Under the pieces are notes generated by a model. It ran no database searches, was not told the origin of the DNA, and saw only the letters and a program-made list of their open reading frames with translations. Below, one piece after another: positions 1 to 8,395 of a stretch of 64,000 nt of DNA; position 1 is the first letter of the stretch; every line of letters starts with the position of its first letter. Source of the DNA: Sinohyriopsis cumingii (Eukaryota > Mollusca > Bivalvia > Unionida > Unionidae); the NCBI GenBank assembly GCA_028554795.2, contig CM068842.1, positions 28,163,577 through 28,227,576 of the forward strand. Direction: 5' to 3'. The position numbers and the translations under genes were made by a program.

Positions 1-175
1 ATGTTTATGTTCGATCAAACGTTTGACGAATTCGGTTTTGCCTGAACCGCTAGGTCCAGCAATGAGCATGTTAAAGGGATGGCGAAGATACAAAGCCTCC
101 CAACTGGCACGATCTAAGTGTTCGTCGATGACTGACAGTGGAGGAAGAGGGAGCAGAGACAGCAGAGGTAGCCAT
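1..175 (-). pseudogene. P-loop (packaging-type) ATPase, N-terminal part, truncated by window edge
   Basis: The minus-strand frame ending at base 1 reads HPFNMLIAGPSGSGKTEF, with a Walker A motif (GPSGSGKT) in the hydrophobic-strand context typical of viral packaging or other P-loop ATPases. The ATG that suits the upstream TATA box (175) opens a different frame (MATSAVSAPSSST). A one-base indel around 130-150 therefore separates start and Walker A, or the real start lies elsewhere. The Walker B and arginine-finger regions are off-window, so the subfamily (FtsK/HerA A32-like or another) cannot be settled. It shares the strand of the next five genes. In Polintons an ATPase of this class powers genome packaging. 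Confidence 0.65.
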
Positions 176-220
176 AGTGTTAGGAATGTCACTTGTGACA
201 CGAAAACAGACAAGACAAGA

Positions 221-229
221 GTTTATATA
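221..229 (-). promoter_or_regulatory. TATA box of the ATPase gene
   Basis: Reads GTATATAAAC on the minus strand, about 46 nt upstream of the ATG at 175. The following TCTTGTC also occurs after the TATA box of the CCHC gene (6583-6590), which suggests a shared initiator context. Confidence 0.6.
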
Positions 230-244
230 CTTTTTCAGGACACG

Positions 245-250
245 TTTATT
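245..250 (-). terminator. AATAAA polyadenylation signal
   Basis: A minus-strand AATAAA lies just after the stop of the 258-935 gene and 16 nt before the TATA box of the next gene. Cleavage would fall inside the next promoter, a sign of tight viral packing. Confidence 0.55.
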
Positions 251-257
251 GAATGTT

Positions 258-935
258 TTAAACATGAACACGAAAGACAAAAATACATAAAAGCCAAAGG
301 CCTAAGTACAACGATAAAAGGCACATGATAACCATCAACGTGGAATAAACACAAGTGTCTGTACAACATGTTTTGGGTAATGTTCTGACCAGTTCTATAG
401 GGGGTAAGGTCACACAAGTGCCCTCCCGAAAGGGTCTTTCAGGCATGTCCACGACAGTCCTGTCCTGGGTGACGGGTTCTTTTTCCTTGAACAACTCTCG
501 TGCATACTGGGCCACTTCTTGGGTCCAAGCCTCAAAACCCCCTTTTCCCAGTCACGGACATCTGTCCAATGGGGGTGTCACAAGCTACACACACATCGTC
601 ATACACGTCTTCGGTAGCTAAAAGTTGACGAATCTTTTTTTCCCGTAGAGGTCGAGAAGTATCCAGATGAAAACGCAAGGCTTTGAGCAAAAGGAGTCTT
701 TCGTGACCATTTAAGGCCATTGGGGTGGTAAGTACTGTTCGTAAAGAGTCCACAAGGAATCGGCTGGTAAACGAAATCCCAGAAAACAAGTCACTAAGAC
801 ACACACCACTTGTCGACCCAAATTGAATGGATACAGTTCTTGTAATAATCGATGGTAATGATCCACGGTTTGAATATGGTCACTGAGTTCCTTCCACGGA
901 ATCTGTTCAATTACATGTGACATAAGCCGTGGCAT
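258..935 (-). pseudogene. Unknown element gene, frameshifted twice
   Basis: Three overlapping minus-strand frames follow one another: 935-711 (begins MPRLMSHVIEQIPWKELSD), 804-532 (contains a C-x2-C pair, DDVCVACDT) and 515-258 (begins near MAQYARELFKEKEP). Their joins fall at homopolymers, including AAAAGGGGGTTTT near 535-545, so this looks like one former gene of about 225 residues with two indels. The last frame ends in a strongly hydrophobic segment (MCLLSLYLGLWLLCIFVF) that could be a membrane anchor, or could be frameshift product. The start overlaps the end of the upstream F-box-like gene (907-935). Helix-rich and not recognised; it may be a diverged relative of its two upstream neighbours. 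Confidence 0.5.
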
Positions 936-1398
936 GGATTCCTGATTTTATAGTCTCTTTGTTTCGGAAGCAATAAAGGTACTTTATAACTAGACATCTT
1001 TGTTCTCCAGTAGGGAATCTAAATCTTGCATACTGTAACCGAAACGTCAGAGTTTGTCTAGATGTTTCGTCTTCCGCTAAGCAGATTCCACGTAAAATAT
1101 GTTGGTAATCCTTTAACTCGTCTTCCTCAATACGTTGCACTAGGTGAATCTCGAAGTAACCAAAATTACGAACGTTTAGTTCATTCACTAACTGAAAGTG
1201 TTCAACAAGGTCTGACCACTGAAACAATTTCTGACGAATCAGTCCTCTTATACCATTCAGGTACCAGTGGTTAAAGATCTGGTGACGTAACGGATGCAAC
1301 TGTTCTTTACGTTTCACTTGTATTTTGACCAGCTCTCGGTAAATGCGTTCTCTCAACTCCACAGGCAAAGCACGAATGTTCTCTTGTAAAGTATCCAT
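907..1398 (-). CDS. F-box-like protein 1
   Basis: 163 residues, minus strand, open throughout. Residues about 8-27 read IRALPVELRERIYRELVKIQ, resembling the F-box core (LPxEL...IY). The rest is predicted to be helical, with no further domain recognised. It lies 7 nt after F-box-like protein 2 and shares this N-terminal motif with it, so the two look like tandem duplicates. Known F-box proteins recruit Skp1-Cullin ubiquitin ligases, and several large DNA viruses use them to degrade host factors; that role here is inference. The match is short and degenerate, so a plain helical protein remains possible. Unlike the polymerase, this gene is unbroken. Confidence 0.5.
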   Translation of the reverse strand: MDTLQENIRALPVELRERIYRELVKIQVKRKEQLHPLRHQIFNHWYLNGIRGLIRQKLFQWSDLVEHFQLVNELNVRNFGYFEIHLVQRIEEDELKDYQHILRGICLAEDETSRQTLTFRLQYARFRFPTGEQRCLVIKYLYCFRNKETIKSGIHATAYVTCN

Positions 1399-1405
1399 GA
1401 ATAGG

Positions 1406-1813
1406 TCAGTCCGTACAATTCACAAATCTTCTCCTAGAGCAAAAGTAATCCACATAGTGAGTAATTTCTGACCACTGCCATTCAGGGTAACGTCCAAGAA
1501 TGTCATTGAACTCTTTTGATGTAAACGGTCTAGAGTAAAACAATAGGACGAATGCACACTTGACCCAGAGAAATCTAACACACTGGTTGATTTTTTTCAC
1601 TTTCCTCTTATGAATTTCTCGGCACAAAAGTTCTACAGTCACCCATTGCGATTTCACTCTGGCAAACCCTTGCCAAACTTCCTTGTAAATCTTCTCTTGC
1701 AGTTCTTTAGGTAATGATTCAATATCGTTTTTGAAATGAAGTTTAAATACCGGTCTCGGTGATGTCCAACATTTGATTCCTAGCCAATCTGGTCTCTTCC
1801 TCGTCAACGACAT
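1406..1813 (-). CDS. F-box-like protein 2
   Basis: 135 residues, minus strand, unbroken. Residues about 30-50 read NDIESLPKELQEKIYKEVWQ, the same LPxELxxxIYxE pattern as the downstream neighbour. The first 30 residues are basic and contain two tryptophans. The gene sits between the BIR gene and F-box-like protein 1 with 11 and 7 nt gaps, as expected for an operon-like viral cluster, although no separate TATA box was seen. Family assignment rests on the motif and the paralogy, not on a full domain alignment. A role in ubiquitin-ligase recruitment is inferred. Confidence 0.5.
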   Translation of the reverse strand: MSLTRKRPDWLGIKCWTSPRPVFKLHFKNDIESLPKELQEKIYKEVWQGFARVKSQWVTVELLCREIHKRKVKKINQCVRFLWVKCAFVLLFYSRPFTSKEFNDILGRYPEWQWSEITHYVDYFCSRRRFVNCTD

Positions 1814-1824
1814 GGTAAGTTACT

Positions 1825-2136
1825 TCAATGTCTCGGTCCCACTAAGGGTAAGTAATGACAATTCGGTGACCAACGAGCATGTTCTAGGTAGGCCAAATCT
1901 TGCGGTTCCCAGTGGTGAAGTGACACAACGCAACTGAAGCACTTGACTTTATCTCCTTCGCCCAAGTAGAAAAATCCGGCTCTGGCTAATTCTTCGGGGG
2001 TCGGGCTTCCCAGATACTTAGGCCATTTTCCTTTGAACGATTGAAGACGATTTTCAAAGTCGCAGTATTCCGACAAACGCACAGGAAACGAATATTCGTC
2101 TTTCACAGGTTCGTTTCGATGAGGGTTGGGTGACAT
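1825..2136 (-). CDS. Single-BIR inhibitor-of-apoptosis-like protein
   Basis: 103 residues, almost all one baculovirus IAP repeat. Residues about 18-98 carry the family pattern: an arginine with an SF core (RLQSFKGKWP), the ARAGFFYLGEGDKVKC strand, then CFSC, WEPQD, EHARWSPNC and a histidine. This supplies the CxxC...H...C zinc ligands. No RING or CARD follows, so it is a minimal one-BIR form. BIR proteins bind caspases or IAP antagonists and block apoptosis; small BIR proteins are known in several invertebrate DNA viruses. An upstream ATG at 2196 lies in another frame across a run of six C, so an indel may have removed about 20 N-terminal residues. The BIR fold itself looks intact. Confidence 0.85.
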   Translation of the reverse strand: MSPNPHRNEPVKDEYSFPVRLSEYCDFENRLQSFKGKWPKYLGSPTPEELARAGFFYLGEGDKVKCFSCVVSLHHWEPQDLAYLEHARWSPNCHYLPLVGPRH

Positions 2137-2196
2137 GGACAGGAGTTTGCTCAGGGCTGGATGACATCCGTAGGGGGGCAGACGTGAAAGTGAACA

Positions 2197-5100
2197 TTAA
2201 CCTTTAAAACGAAACCCAGTAAAGTGTCCAAGAGGACGAGCGGCATCGCCTTCGGATCCCTTAGGTTTGACACGCACAGCATCACTTTCCATGATAGGGT
2301 TAGTGAGAACAAAGTTCCCATGACGCTTTACGGCATCGCTAAGGTCACAGCGTACAGCATCGTTCCCATCGCAAGGCTCACAATCGCATTTCACTTCATA
2401 AGTCCCACACTTGCATTGTGCCTTTCTAAACTTGTTTTGTGTTTCTCTGAAAGTATTCATCTTGTTCGCTTGGTCTTGGTAGTCACAATGATCTTGCCTA
2501 CGGTTCCTTTTTATATACAGACCAATACCGACGTGTCCATACGGTAAGGTGAAATGATTGGGAAGTCGCACTCGCTTCTGGTACACGATTTGATAGACTT
2601 TTTCCAAGGGTCGACTGACGATGTGGTGAGTGGGTAAACGTACAATCTTGTTGGGTTGATAGGTGGTCACTTTAAAGTGTTCATCCTCTCCAGATTGCAA
2701 GGCTTCTTTCAATACCCCAAAGTTGACCACACGACTGGTACGATAATTCAGAGTCAATCCTTTCACTTTACACTTCGTGTGCACTTCTCCTTGTGGGTCC
2801 CGGTATTCGTAGCCGTAATTTTTGGGACCGCCACTGAGGAAACTTAGAATCTTGTCGTCGGGATGCTCGTCTGTCCAGGCTCCTAAACGGTCTCCATCGA
2901 TGTCAGGGTGCTGTTGACTCGGGTGATGAATGTAAATGCAACTGTCCATATGAAAGTTCAAGTTCCCCTAACAGTTCTAAAGCTTCGTACAATTTTAAGC
3001 GAGCATGAGCTGTCACGTAAGCCGCAATGATGACATTTCCAGAAGTGTTGTCTTGTACAAAGTCCAGATCTTCTTCGTAATTGACCAAGATCAAATCCTC
3101 GCGAACGACGTCCACGTGCTTCATGAATTTGGTTTTGTCGCGAATCATCTGAAAGTAGCGGGAAGGTTCTGTCAAATACGTTGTGCCATTTTACCCCACA
3201 AGCAATTTAACATCACTTTGGCAAACGATCGCCTGCCTTCGTTTTTCTCGATGTGATCTAAAGTAATGCCTTCTTGTGCCCAGTATTTCTCTTTGAATGT
3301 CTTTTGGTCTTCGGGAGTGTGACACCAGGAAGGATAGCCACTGGCTTCTTGTTTCAGTTTCAAAAAGGCATCCACGTAGTGCCTTTCTGCGTGGGGTCAC
3401 CTTTGTGGTATTGTTGTGTCTTGGGAAAGTGACAAATTTCGTACACTTCTAACAGTTGATATGCCATGTCCAGAGCTTTGAACAATTCTACGCTGACCCA
3501 GGTTCCCGTCAAAGCCCGTTCTTCCTGGGTGTGCTGACAAGGCTGATCTTGGTTGCACGTTTCGGCTCAAGTATGGCACAAAGGAAACATCAGTTTGCCT
3601 TGGCAATGGTGAGGTAAGACGGCATGGTACAAGTCCTTGGGAGGCAAAACTTTGCACTTGATCAAGCCTTCGTATTGTCGAATGTTTTTCAGGTCGATGT
3701 GTTCCGTGAACAATTGTGGGTGCCCTGCAGGAAAGCGACAATATTTGCATACGTAGGGATACAGCGAACACATGTCCAAGTATTTGATTTCTTCTCCTTT
3801 CTCTTCGTCAGCTTGGTACAGCAAACAGGTGGCATTGGTCCTTCCTCCGTACAAACTATCCCTTGGGTTCAGGGGGTCCATGAACTGGTAACTTTCCACG
3901 AGGCGTTTAAATTCGGGATCAGTTTTCAAACGGTGATCGTATTCGTGTTCCCACATTTCCACCACTTGGTATCCTTCCTGTTCTGACTTTAGGCGTCGCT
4001 GACAAGTGTCCTGGTACAAGTCTTCCATGGTTCGTTGTAAAAACTGATTTTTAGTGCCACGGTCACGGTAACAGACGGGACATCCGTGAAATAAGCAACC
4101 GTTAAACTCGTACACGATCTTGGGGTTTTCTAAGTCTCAGCCATCGACCGAATGCGTTCCGATGGTCTTTTCGCCCCCTCCGTTGCGGACATGCTGAATC
4201 CATTTGTCTTCCTTGTCGCACAAGTAATGTAACCAGCGTAGGGCTTTGACCGAGTATTGACGTTTGACATAGTTGGTCGATTGAGGACTGACGACAGCTA
4301 CGGTGTTTTCAGGCATGAATCGTTGCCGGTACACTAAGGAACACGCTTTGGCAATGGTGCAAGCTTCTTTCAAAGGATCGACCCCTCCGTGTTCCATGAA
4401 CAGTTCTCGAAATTTTCCACAGCAACGTCGTAAAATGTCCACTTCGGAACGACAATACTTTAACATTTCTTCCTGAAAGTCGAAAGGGTCCGAGGCGTGA
4501 GCCTGGTACCAAGCGTAGAAAGCTTCTCGTTGTTCGGTACGCATGTTGTCGGGGTCGTAATAGTGAGCCTCAGGTAAATCGGGTAGAACGGCGTGTTGAT
4601 TGACTTCCGTATTGAAAAAGTGTGGAAAGTACCCTTGAGCCATTTCTGTCATTCCAAACGTTTTAGGCATTCGGCTCAAAGGCATGGCCAAGTAACTCAT
4701 CGAATCTTTAAACTGTACTTGTCCCACTTGCATGAAAATGATTTTGGCTCCGTTCAAAGTCACTTTAGGACGCTCGGTGCCTTGTTCCGTATAGTATCTC
4801 AAAAGAAACTGTCCATCGTATCCGGAGAAATTGTGAGCCATCACTGTGGCATGACGATGACAATCTCCGTAACGTTCGATGTCCTCTTGGCTCCACGTCT
4901 CGTCGATGGGGTTTAAGACCCATTGTGCAAAATCGGCTAACGTGTTCGGTCCCCGAAAGATTTTTTCACGCCCTCCGGGAATCTTGCTGCAGTGAGGGCA
5001 ATGACTGAAAATAGGTTCTTGAATGCACTTCTCGCACGCTCGATAAGCTACGCAGAAATTAGGAATGCGAATACCGGTCTCTTGCATGCATTCTAAATCG

Positions 5101-6511
5101 AAAAAGATGAAATTGCCTTTCTTCTTGTGTCTATCCTCTTTCTTTGGTGGGGGTTGGTATTTTTGCACGTAGCATTGGTGTTCCAAGTCCACGATGTGGT
5201 GACAAATGTGACATTTTTCTTTCCTCGACATACGTGTGCCTTGGCATTATTGGTACATATGCCTTGTCCACACGTAGGGCACAATCTCAGGAGTTGACAA
5301 GCACATTTCTGCTGTGAACCTTGCGTCTTCAGATGTTGGTAACAGGCAGGGCTGACAAACGTGCGCAGACAAGCAGGACAGTGCACTGGTTCTTGCACTT
5401 CGCTCAGACAGGGTGGAGAGGCCAAACATCTTGAGCATTTCGAGCCACAATGCTTGTGTTGCTCTCGATTATTATAACCATGGTCACATTTCTCACAATA
5501 ATAAACATATCCCAGGAATCCGGTAATACTGGTAATGGTATCGAAATGGTCATCGTGATGATAGACATGAATGTATTTTCCATCCTTAAAGTCTTTCCCT
5601 CGAAACAACAGAGGCCCGCGCATTTCTTGAGGGTGCACTTTCAAGGTGTCGCATGGAGCTAGGGCATCTTGCAATGTTTGCATTTCAGGAATGCCACAGG
5701 GTATGTCTTTGGACAGGCCGGCTTGTTGTAACAGGACTTCTGCTTCACTTCGTTGTTTGGCTTGGTCGGATCGTTGAATAGTTTTCCAGGCTCTTTTCCA
5801 TTCTGCCGTGTCATTCTTGTTAGCATAGGTTCGTCCCACCACGATGGCACGGGCTAAACACATCTGGTCTTGAGGGTTGTGAATTCGGACGAGACTTGTT
5901 TTGGTGCTGCGAAGGTCGTTCACCAATAAGATCTTTCTGCGGCCAGTCCCTTGAGGAGGAGAGACGTGGGTCATGTCCAATGTGGCTTTTCCATCGGTGA
6001 TGTCAAACTGGTCGTTGGATTGTTGCACGTGTTGAATCTTGTCCATGACTTTGGAAGCGATCAATTCTGCAGGGGTGCTAAACTCGATCCAAACAGGGGA
6101 TTTCAAACCGTCGTGTTGTATGGAAAGTCTCAAGCGATCGTCTTCTTTGGGTTGACATTGTCGCTTGAGTGTGGTGAGTAAAGAATCCCACACCCCGGTG
6201 ATGAACCCTTCTGCTTTCTCTAACGGTGCTTCGGACTTGAAATCTTTGAACTTCACCGTGTATTTGTAAGCCGTGGTTCTAAATTTTCTAGAGGAGCGCT
6301 TTTCTGTCTCTCGAATGTCATAGGACTTTTCAGGGTTAACTAAGGGTGGTGAACTTTGTTTAGAGGGTTTGGATTCTGGTTCACTCATGTCCTCTTCAAA
6401 ATCACTGGCATGAATTTGTGCCAAGACTTCAGCTCTGGTACGAGGCGATAGATCACGTTTCTGCCTCTTACTTTCTTCTTCTTTCTTCTCAAATGAATTG
6501 GATCGTTTCAT
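2197..6511 (-). pseudogene. Family B DNA polymerase (protein-primed Polinton type), broken
   Basis: About 1,400 codons. The first ~450 carry many Cys/His pairs (YYCEKCDHGY, CPTCGQ) and the IHNPQDQMCLARAI block typical of animal Polinton-type polymerases. Then come the exonuclease motifs: FDLE (~5105), HNFSGYDGQFLL (~4820) and YCRSEVDIL (~4440). Polymerase motif A is DMCSLYP (~3760) and motif B is KVMLNCLWGK (~3200). Breaks: frameshift near 5240, TGA at 4137, TGA at 3567, frameshifts near 3380 and 3178, and an indel near 2950 that destroys motif C (family consensus YxDTDS). The C-terminus after 2961 is open and ends in a cysteine cluster (KCGTYEVKCDCEPC). The enzyme would have replicated the element from a protein primer. 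It is inactive as it stands. Confidence 0.9.
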
Positions 6512-6552
6512 CTTGAGTGAAAAACGTCAAATGACTAAAATTTAAACAGCAT

Positions 6553-6590
6553 GGACTAATTTATAGTCCTGGCAGACCAGTGTATATAAA
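6553..6590. promoter_or_regulatory. Divergent promoter between polymerase and CCHC genes
   Basis: Two TATA boxes point outwards: TATAAATT on minus (6558-6565) inside the near-palindrome GGACTA...TAGTCC, and TATATAAAA on plus (6583-6591). The starts are at 6511 (minus) and 6646 (plus). The plus side continues to TCTTGTCC, as downstream of the ATPase TATA box. Confidence 0.6.
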
Positions 6591-6645
6591 AGGGTGTGTG
6601 TCTTGTCCTTTCACTATTCATTTCACTCTCTAACCGAGCACAACG

Positions 6646-7092
6646 ATGGAAGAGACTAGCCAAATCGAACGTTTCATCAGAGCTTTGCGAGTTTTCATTA
6701 GAAAATTTTGTTCAGACCAGCCTTCGGACTACTCTCCTTCTTTTCGAGATAAAAGTCAAGATACTTGCTATATCTGTCAGAAGAAAGGGCATTGGTCTTC
6801 AGAGTGTCCAGACCGTCAAAAAAGAAAAAAAGGGGCTAGAAAAGACAAAAGTCAAGATACCTGTTATTATTGTCAAGAAAAAGGACATTGGTCTCCAGAT
6901 TGCCCAAAAAAGAAACAAGAGAAGTCAGAAGAAGAGAGGGATTCTTCAGAAGAAGAGAGGGATTCTTCAGAGGAAGATAGCAGCCAGGTAAAGAAAAAGA
7001 AACAGGAGAAGAAAAGAAGAAGGGAAGAAAGTGAGGAGGAAGAGGAGGAAAAGACTGTGACGGTGAAGACATTTAAAAAACAGAGAGACTAA
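6646..7092 (+). CDS. Double CCHC zinc-knuckle protein
   Basis: 148 residues, intact. Residues about 45-58 (CYICQKKGHWSSEC) and 75-88 (CYYCQEKGHWSPDC) are two CX2CX4HX4C knuckles, each preceded by the same DKSQDT. The knuckle unit looks duplicated. The C-terminal third is a charged tail rich in Glu, Ser and Lys, with a direct repeat of EEERDSS and basic KKRRR stretches that could act as nuclear-localisation signals. CCHC knuckles bind single-stranded nucleic acid; retroviral Gag and CNBP-type proteins use them. There is no Gag or protease domain, so this is probably a stand-alone nucleic-acid-binding protein of the element. It is the only plus-strand gene in the left 7 kb and has its own TATA box and AATAAA. 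Confidence 0.75.
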   Translation: MEETSQIERFIRALRVFIRKFCSDQPSDYSPSFRDKSQDTCYICQKKGHWSSECPDRQKRKKGARKDKSQDTCYYCQEKGHWSPDCPKKKQEKSEEERDSSEEERDSSEEDSSQVKKKKQEKKRRREESEEEEEEKTVTVKTFKKQRD

Positions 7093-7173
7093 ACAGTGAG
7101 ACAGAAGAAGTGAATGTACTTTTTAAAGTGCTCTGTTGTGAATTGTGAATTGGATTGTAACTATTGATAAAAG

Positions 7174-7179
7174 AATAAA
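7174..7179 (+). terminator. AATAAA polyadenylation signal of the CCHC gene
   Basis: AATAAA lies about 80 nt after the stop at 7092. A 21-T run follows at 7219-7239. Confidence 0.6.
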
Positions 7180-7264
7180 TTAGGTATAAAAATATACACG
7201 TACTATAGAGGTAAAATGTTTTTTTTTTTTTTTTTTTTTGAGTTATTGGCAATTGAAAATCTAT

Positions 7265-7301
7265 CTCTTTTCGAGAGAAGTGGGTGGCCCTGAAAAGGGC
7301 C
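7265..7301 (-). terminator. Histone-type mRNA 3' stem-loop plus downstream element
   Basis: On the minus strand, GGCCCTTTTCAGGGCC (7286-7301) forms a perfect 6-bp stem with a TTTC loop. It is preceded by CCAAA and followed by ACCCA, which together match the SLBP-binding consensus of metazoan replication-dependent histone mRNAs. About 11 nt later comes CTCGAAAAGAG, like the purine-rich histone downstream element that pairs with U7 snRNA. It starts 26 nt after the stop codon of the coiled-coil gene. No AATAAA was seen between that stop and the stem-loop. Confidence 0.85.
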
Positions 7302-7326
7302 TTTGGTTTTTGGTGTAGGGGTGAAT

Positions 7327-7869
7327 TTAAGCAATCAACTTTAACTGCCTTAAGCCTTTGCCACGGCCGAGGCCTACTTCTGATGATGATGATTTGGTTG
7401 AAATCACTAAGGGTGGTACGGTAGGCTTAGTCACAGGGTTGGCGTGTTTAGCTCGGGAAGGTCGTATTCTCTTCGGTCGTGATAAAGAAGTCTGATACAT
7501 TTGTTTCAGACTTCTTAACTCCGCTAAAATGTCTAACAGTATCGTGACCGTTTGATTTTCACCCTCTTGTTTCTTTGCTGCTGCTTCTTCTTGTTGTTGT
7601 TTTTTTCTTACCTCTTCTTCTTGCTGTAAAAGAAAAGCCTGTTCCGCTTCCTTTTGTCGTTGTATAAATTTCTCCAATTCTTCTTTCTGTCTCTGTCTAA
7701 AATTCTCCACGTGTGGTAATGAAGGTGACGAAGGTTATGGAACAAATTCTTGCGAGGTAAGAAAATCCACAAAATCCCAATTCACCTCTTCTGAAAGTAA
7801 GTCCGGGTTCCCTTGGGTAGTCTCCACTGCTGGTGCACCCCAATTAATCGTTTTCTGAGTTTCCGTCAT
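7327..7869 (-). pseudogene. Coiled-coil, basic-tailed protein with histone-type 3' end
   Basis: The start is taken as MTETQKTINWG at 7869, about 50 nt from the TATA box; the longer open frame to 7929 runs through that TATA box. About 180 codons, interrupted once by an in-frame TAA at 7735-7737; the frame continues on both sides. The N-terminal 45 residues are acidic with tryptophans. The middle is a Gln/Glu/Lys coiled coil (RQRQKEELEKFIQRQKEAEQ), then a short helix (ILLDILAELRSLKQMY), a basic stretch (RPKRIRPSRAKH) and a Gly/Lys-rich C-terminus. It is not a recognisable histone. The basic tail and its histone-like expression signals suggest a DNA-binding or virion-core role, which is inference. 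Confidence 0.6.
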
Positions 7870-7914
7870 GTTGAATAACTGTCGCATGGATTGACAGCGC
7901 ACAGGCGCTAGCGA

Positions 7915-8046
7915 ATCTATATAGACCACGTGACGTCACAGACTGTTCTCTTCGGATTGGATGCGAGCTGACTGAACTTTGTAACGCGTGTTTGGATTGG
8001 TCAATGAACTCAATCCGTTTCAATCCTTCCTCTACCTATAAATAAG
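7915..8046. promoter_or_regulatory. Divergent histone-like promoter
   Basis: A minus-strand TATA (CTATATAG, 7918-7925) and a plus-strand TATA (TATAAATAAG, 8037-8046) lie about 115 bp apart, facing outwards. Between them are an E-box CACGTG (7927-7932) overlapping the CRE palindrome TGACGTCA (7931-7938), and two GGATTGG inverted CCAAT boxes (ending 7960 and 8000). Paired TATA and CCAAT boxes in a short bidirectional spacer are typical of histone gene pairs. Confidence 0.65.
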
Positions 8047-8127
8047 CGCAGTTCACTGCATTGATTTACCTGTTCTCGTCGCCTCAGCATGTGAATTGAC
8101 GTTGAATCTTCCACCCTTGTGTCAACA

Positions 8128-8319
8128 ATGATGTTCAGGACGGACATACCGATGTATGTCCGATCCGAATGGACAGTTGTCCATAGGACTGCCAGCAACC
8201 TATGGATACGTAGGATTTACGTGGAGAGGCGAGGATGCCTCAAAAGAGTCCCGATTTACGGTCCTACAGTGAGACGAAGCCTAAGGACAAGAAGAAGTCA
8301 CAGATGCCCTTTATATTAA
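8128..8319 (+). CDS. Small arginine-rich protein with histone-type 3' end
   Basis: 63 residues from the ATG at 8128, about 80 nt after the TATA box. A minimal ATG-TGA uORF lies at 8089. Fourteen of 63 residues are arginine, in clusters (IRR, ERR, VRRSLRTRRSHR), with only three acidic residues, resembling protamine-like or small viral core peptides. The stop at 8317-8319 lies 20 nt before the histone-type stem-loop, a normal spacing for a histone mRNA. A second frame (8235-8417, MPQKSPDLRSYSETKPKDKK) overlaps the 3' half, so an indel may have changed the original C-terminus. No homologue recognised. DNA condensation is a guess from composition. Confidence 0.5.
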   Translation: MMFRTDIPMYVRSEWTVVHRTASNLWIRRIYVERRGCLKRVPIYGPTVRRSLRTRRSHRCPLY

Positions 8320-8338
8320 GGGCATATATAAACCCAAA

Positions 8339-8378
8339 GGCTCTTTTCAGGGCCACCCACATTTCTCGAAAAGAGATA
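8339..8378 (+). terminator. Histone-type mRNA 3' stem-loop plus downstream element
   Basis: GGCTCTTTTCAGGGCC (8339-8354) forms a 6-bp stem with one T·G pair and a TTTC loop, flanked by CCCAAA and ACCCA. TCTCGAAAAGAGATAGA follows at 8364, the same downstream element as on the minus-strand partner. Identity with that partner continues for about 12 nt past this element (TTTCAATTGCC). Confidence 0.82.
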
Positions 8379-8395
8379 GACTTTCAATTGCCTAC

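Noticed and set aside
5225-5255. Programmed frameshift in the polymerase at GGAAAGAAAAATG
   Set aside because: Tempting slippery-looking sequence, but the gene has several other random breaks including loss of motif C, so decay is the simpler reading.
7286-8354. A host histone gene pair
   Set aside because: Neither protein matches H1, H2A, H2B, H3 or H4 in any frame, although the regulatory signals are histone-like.
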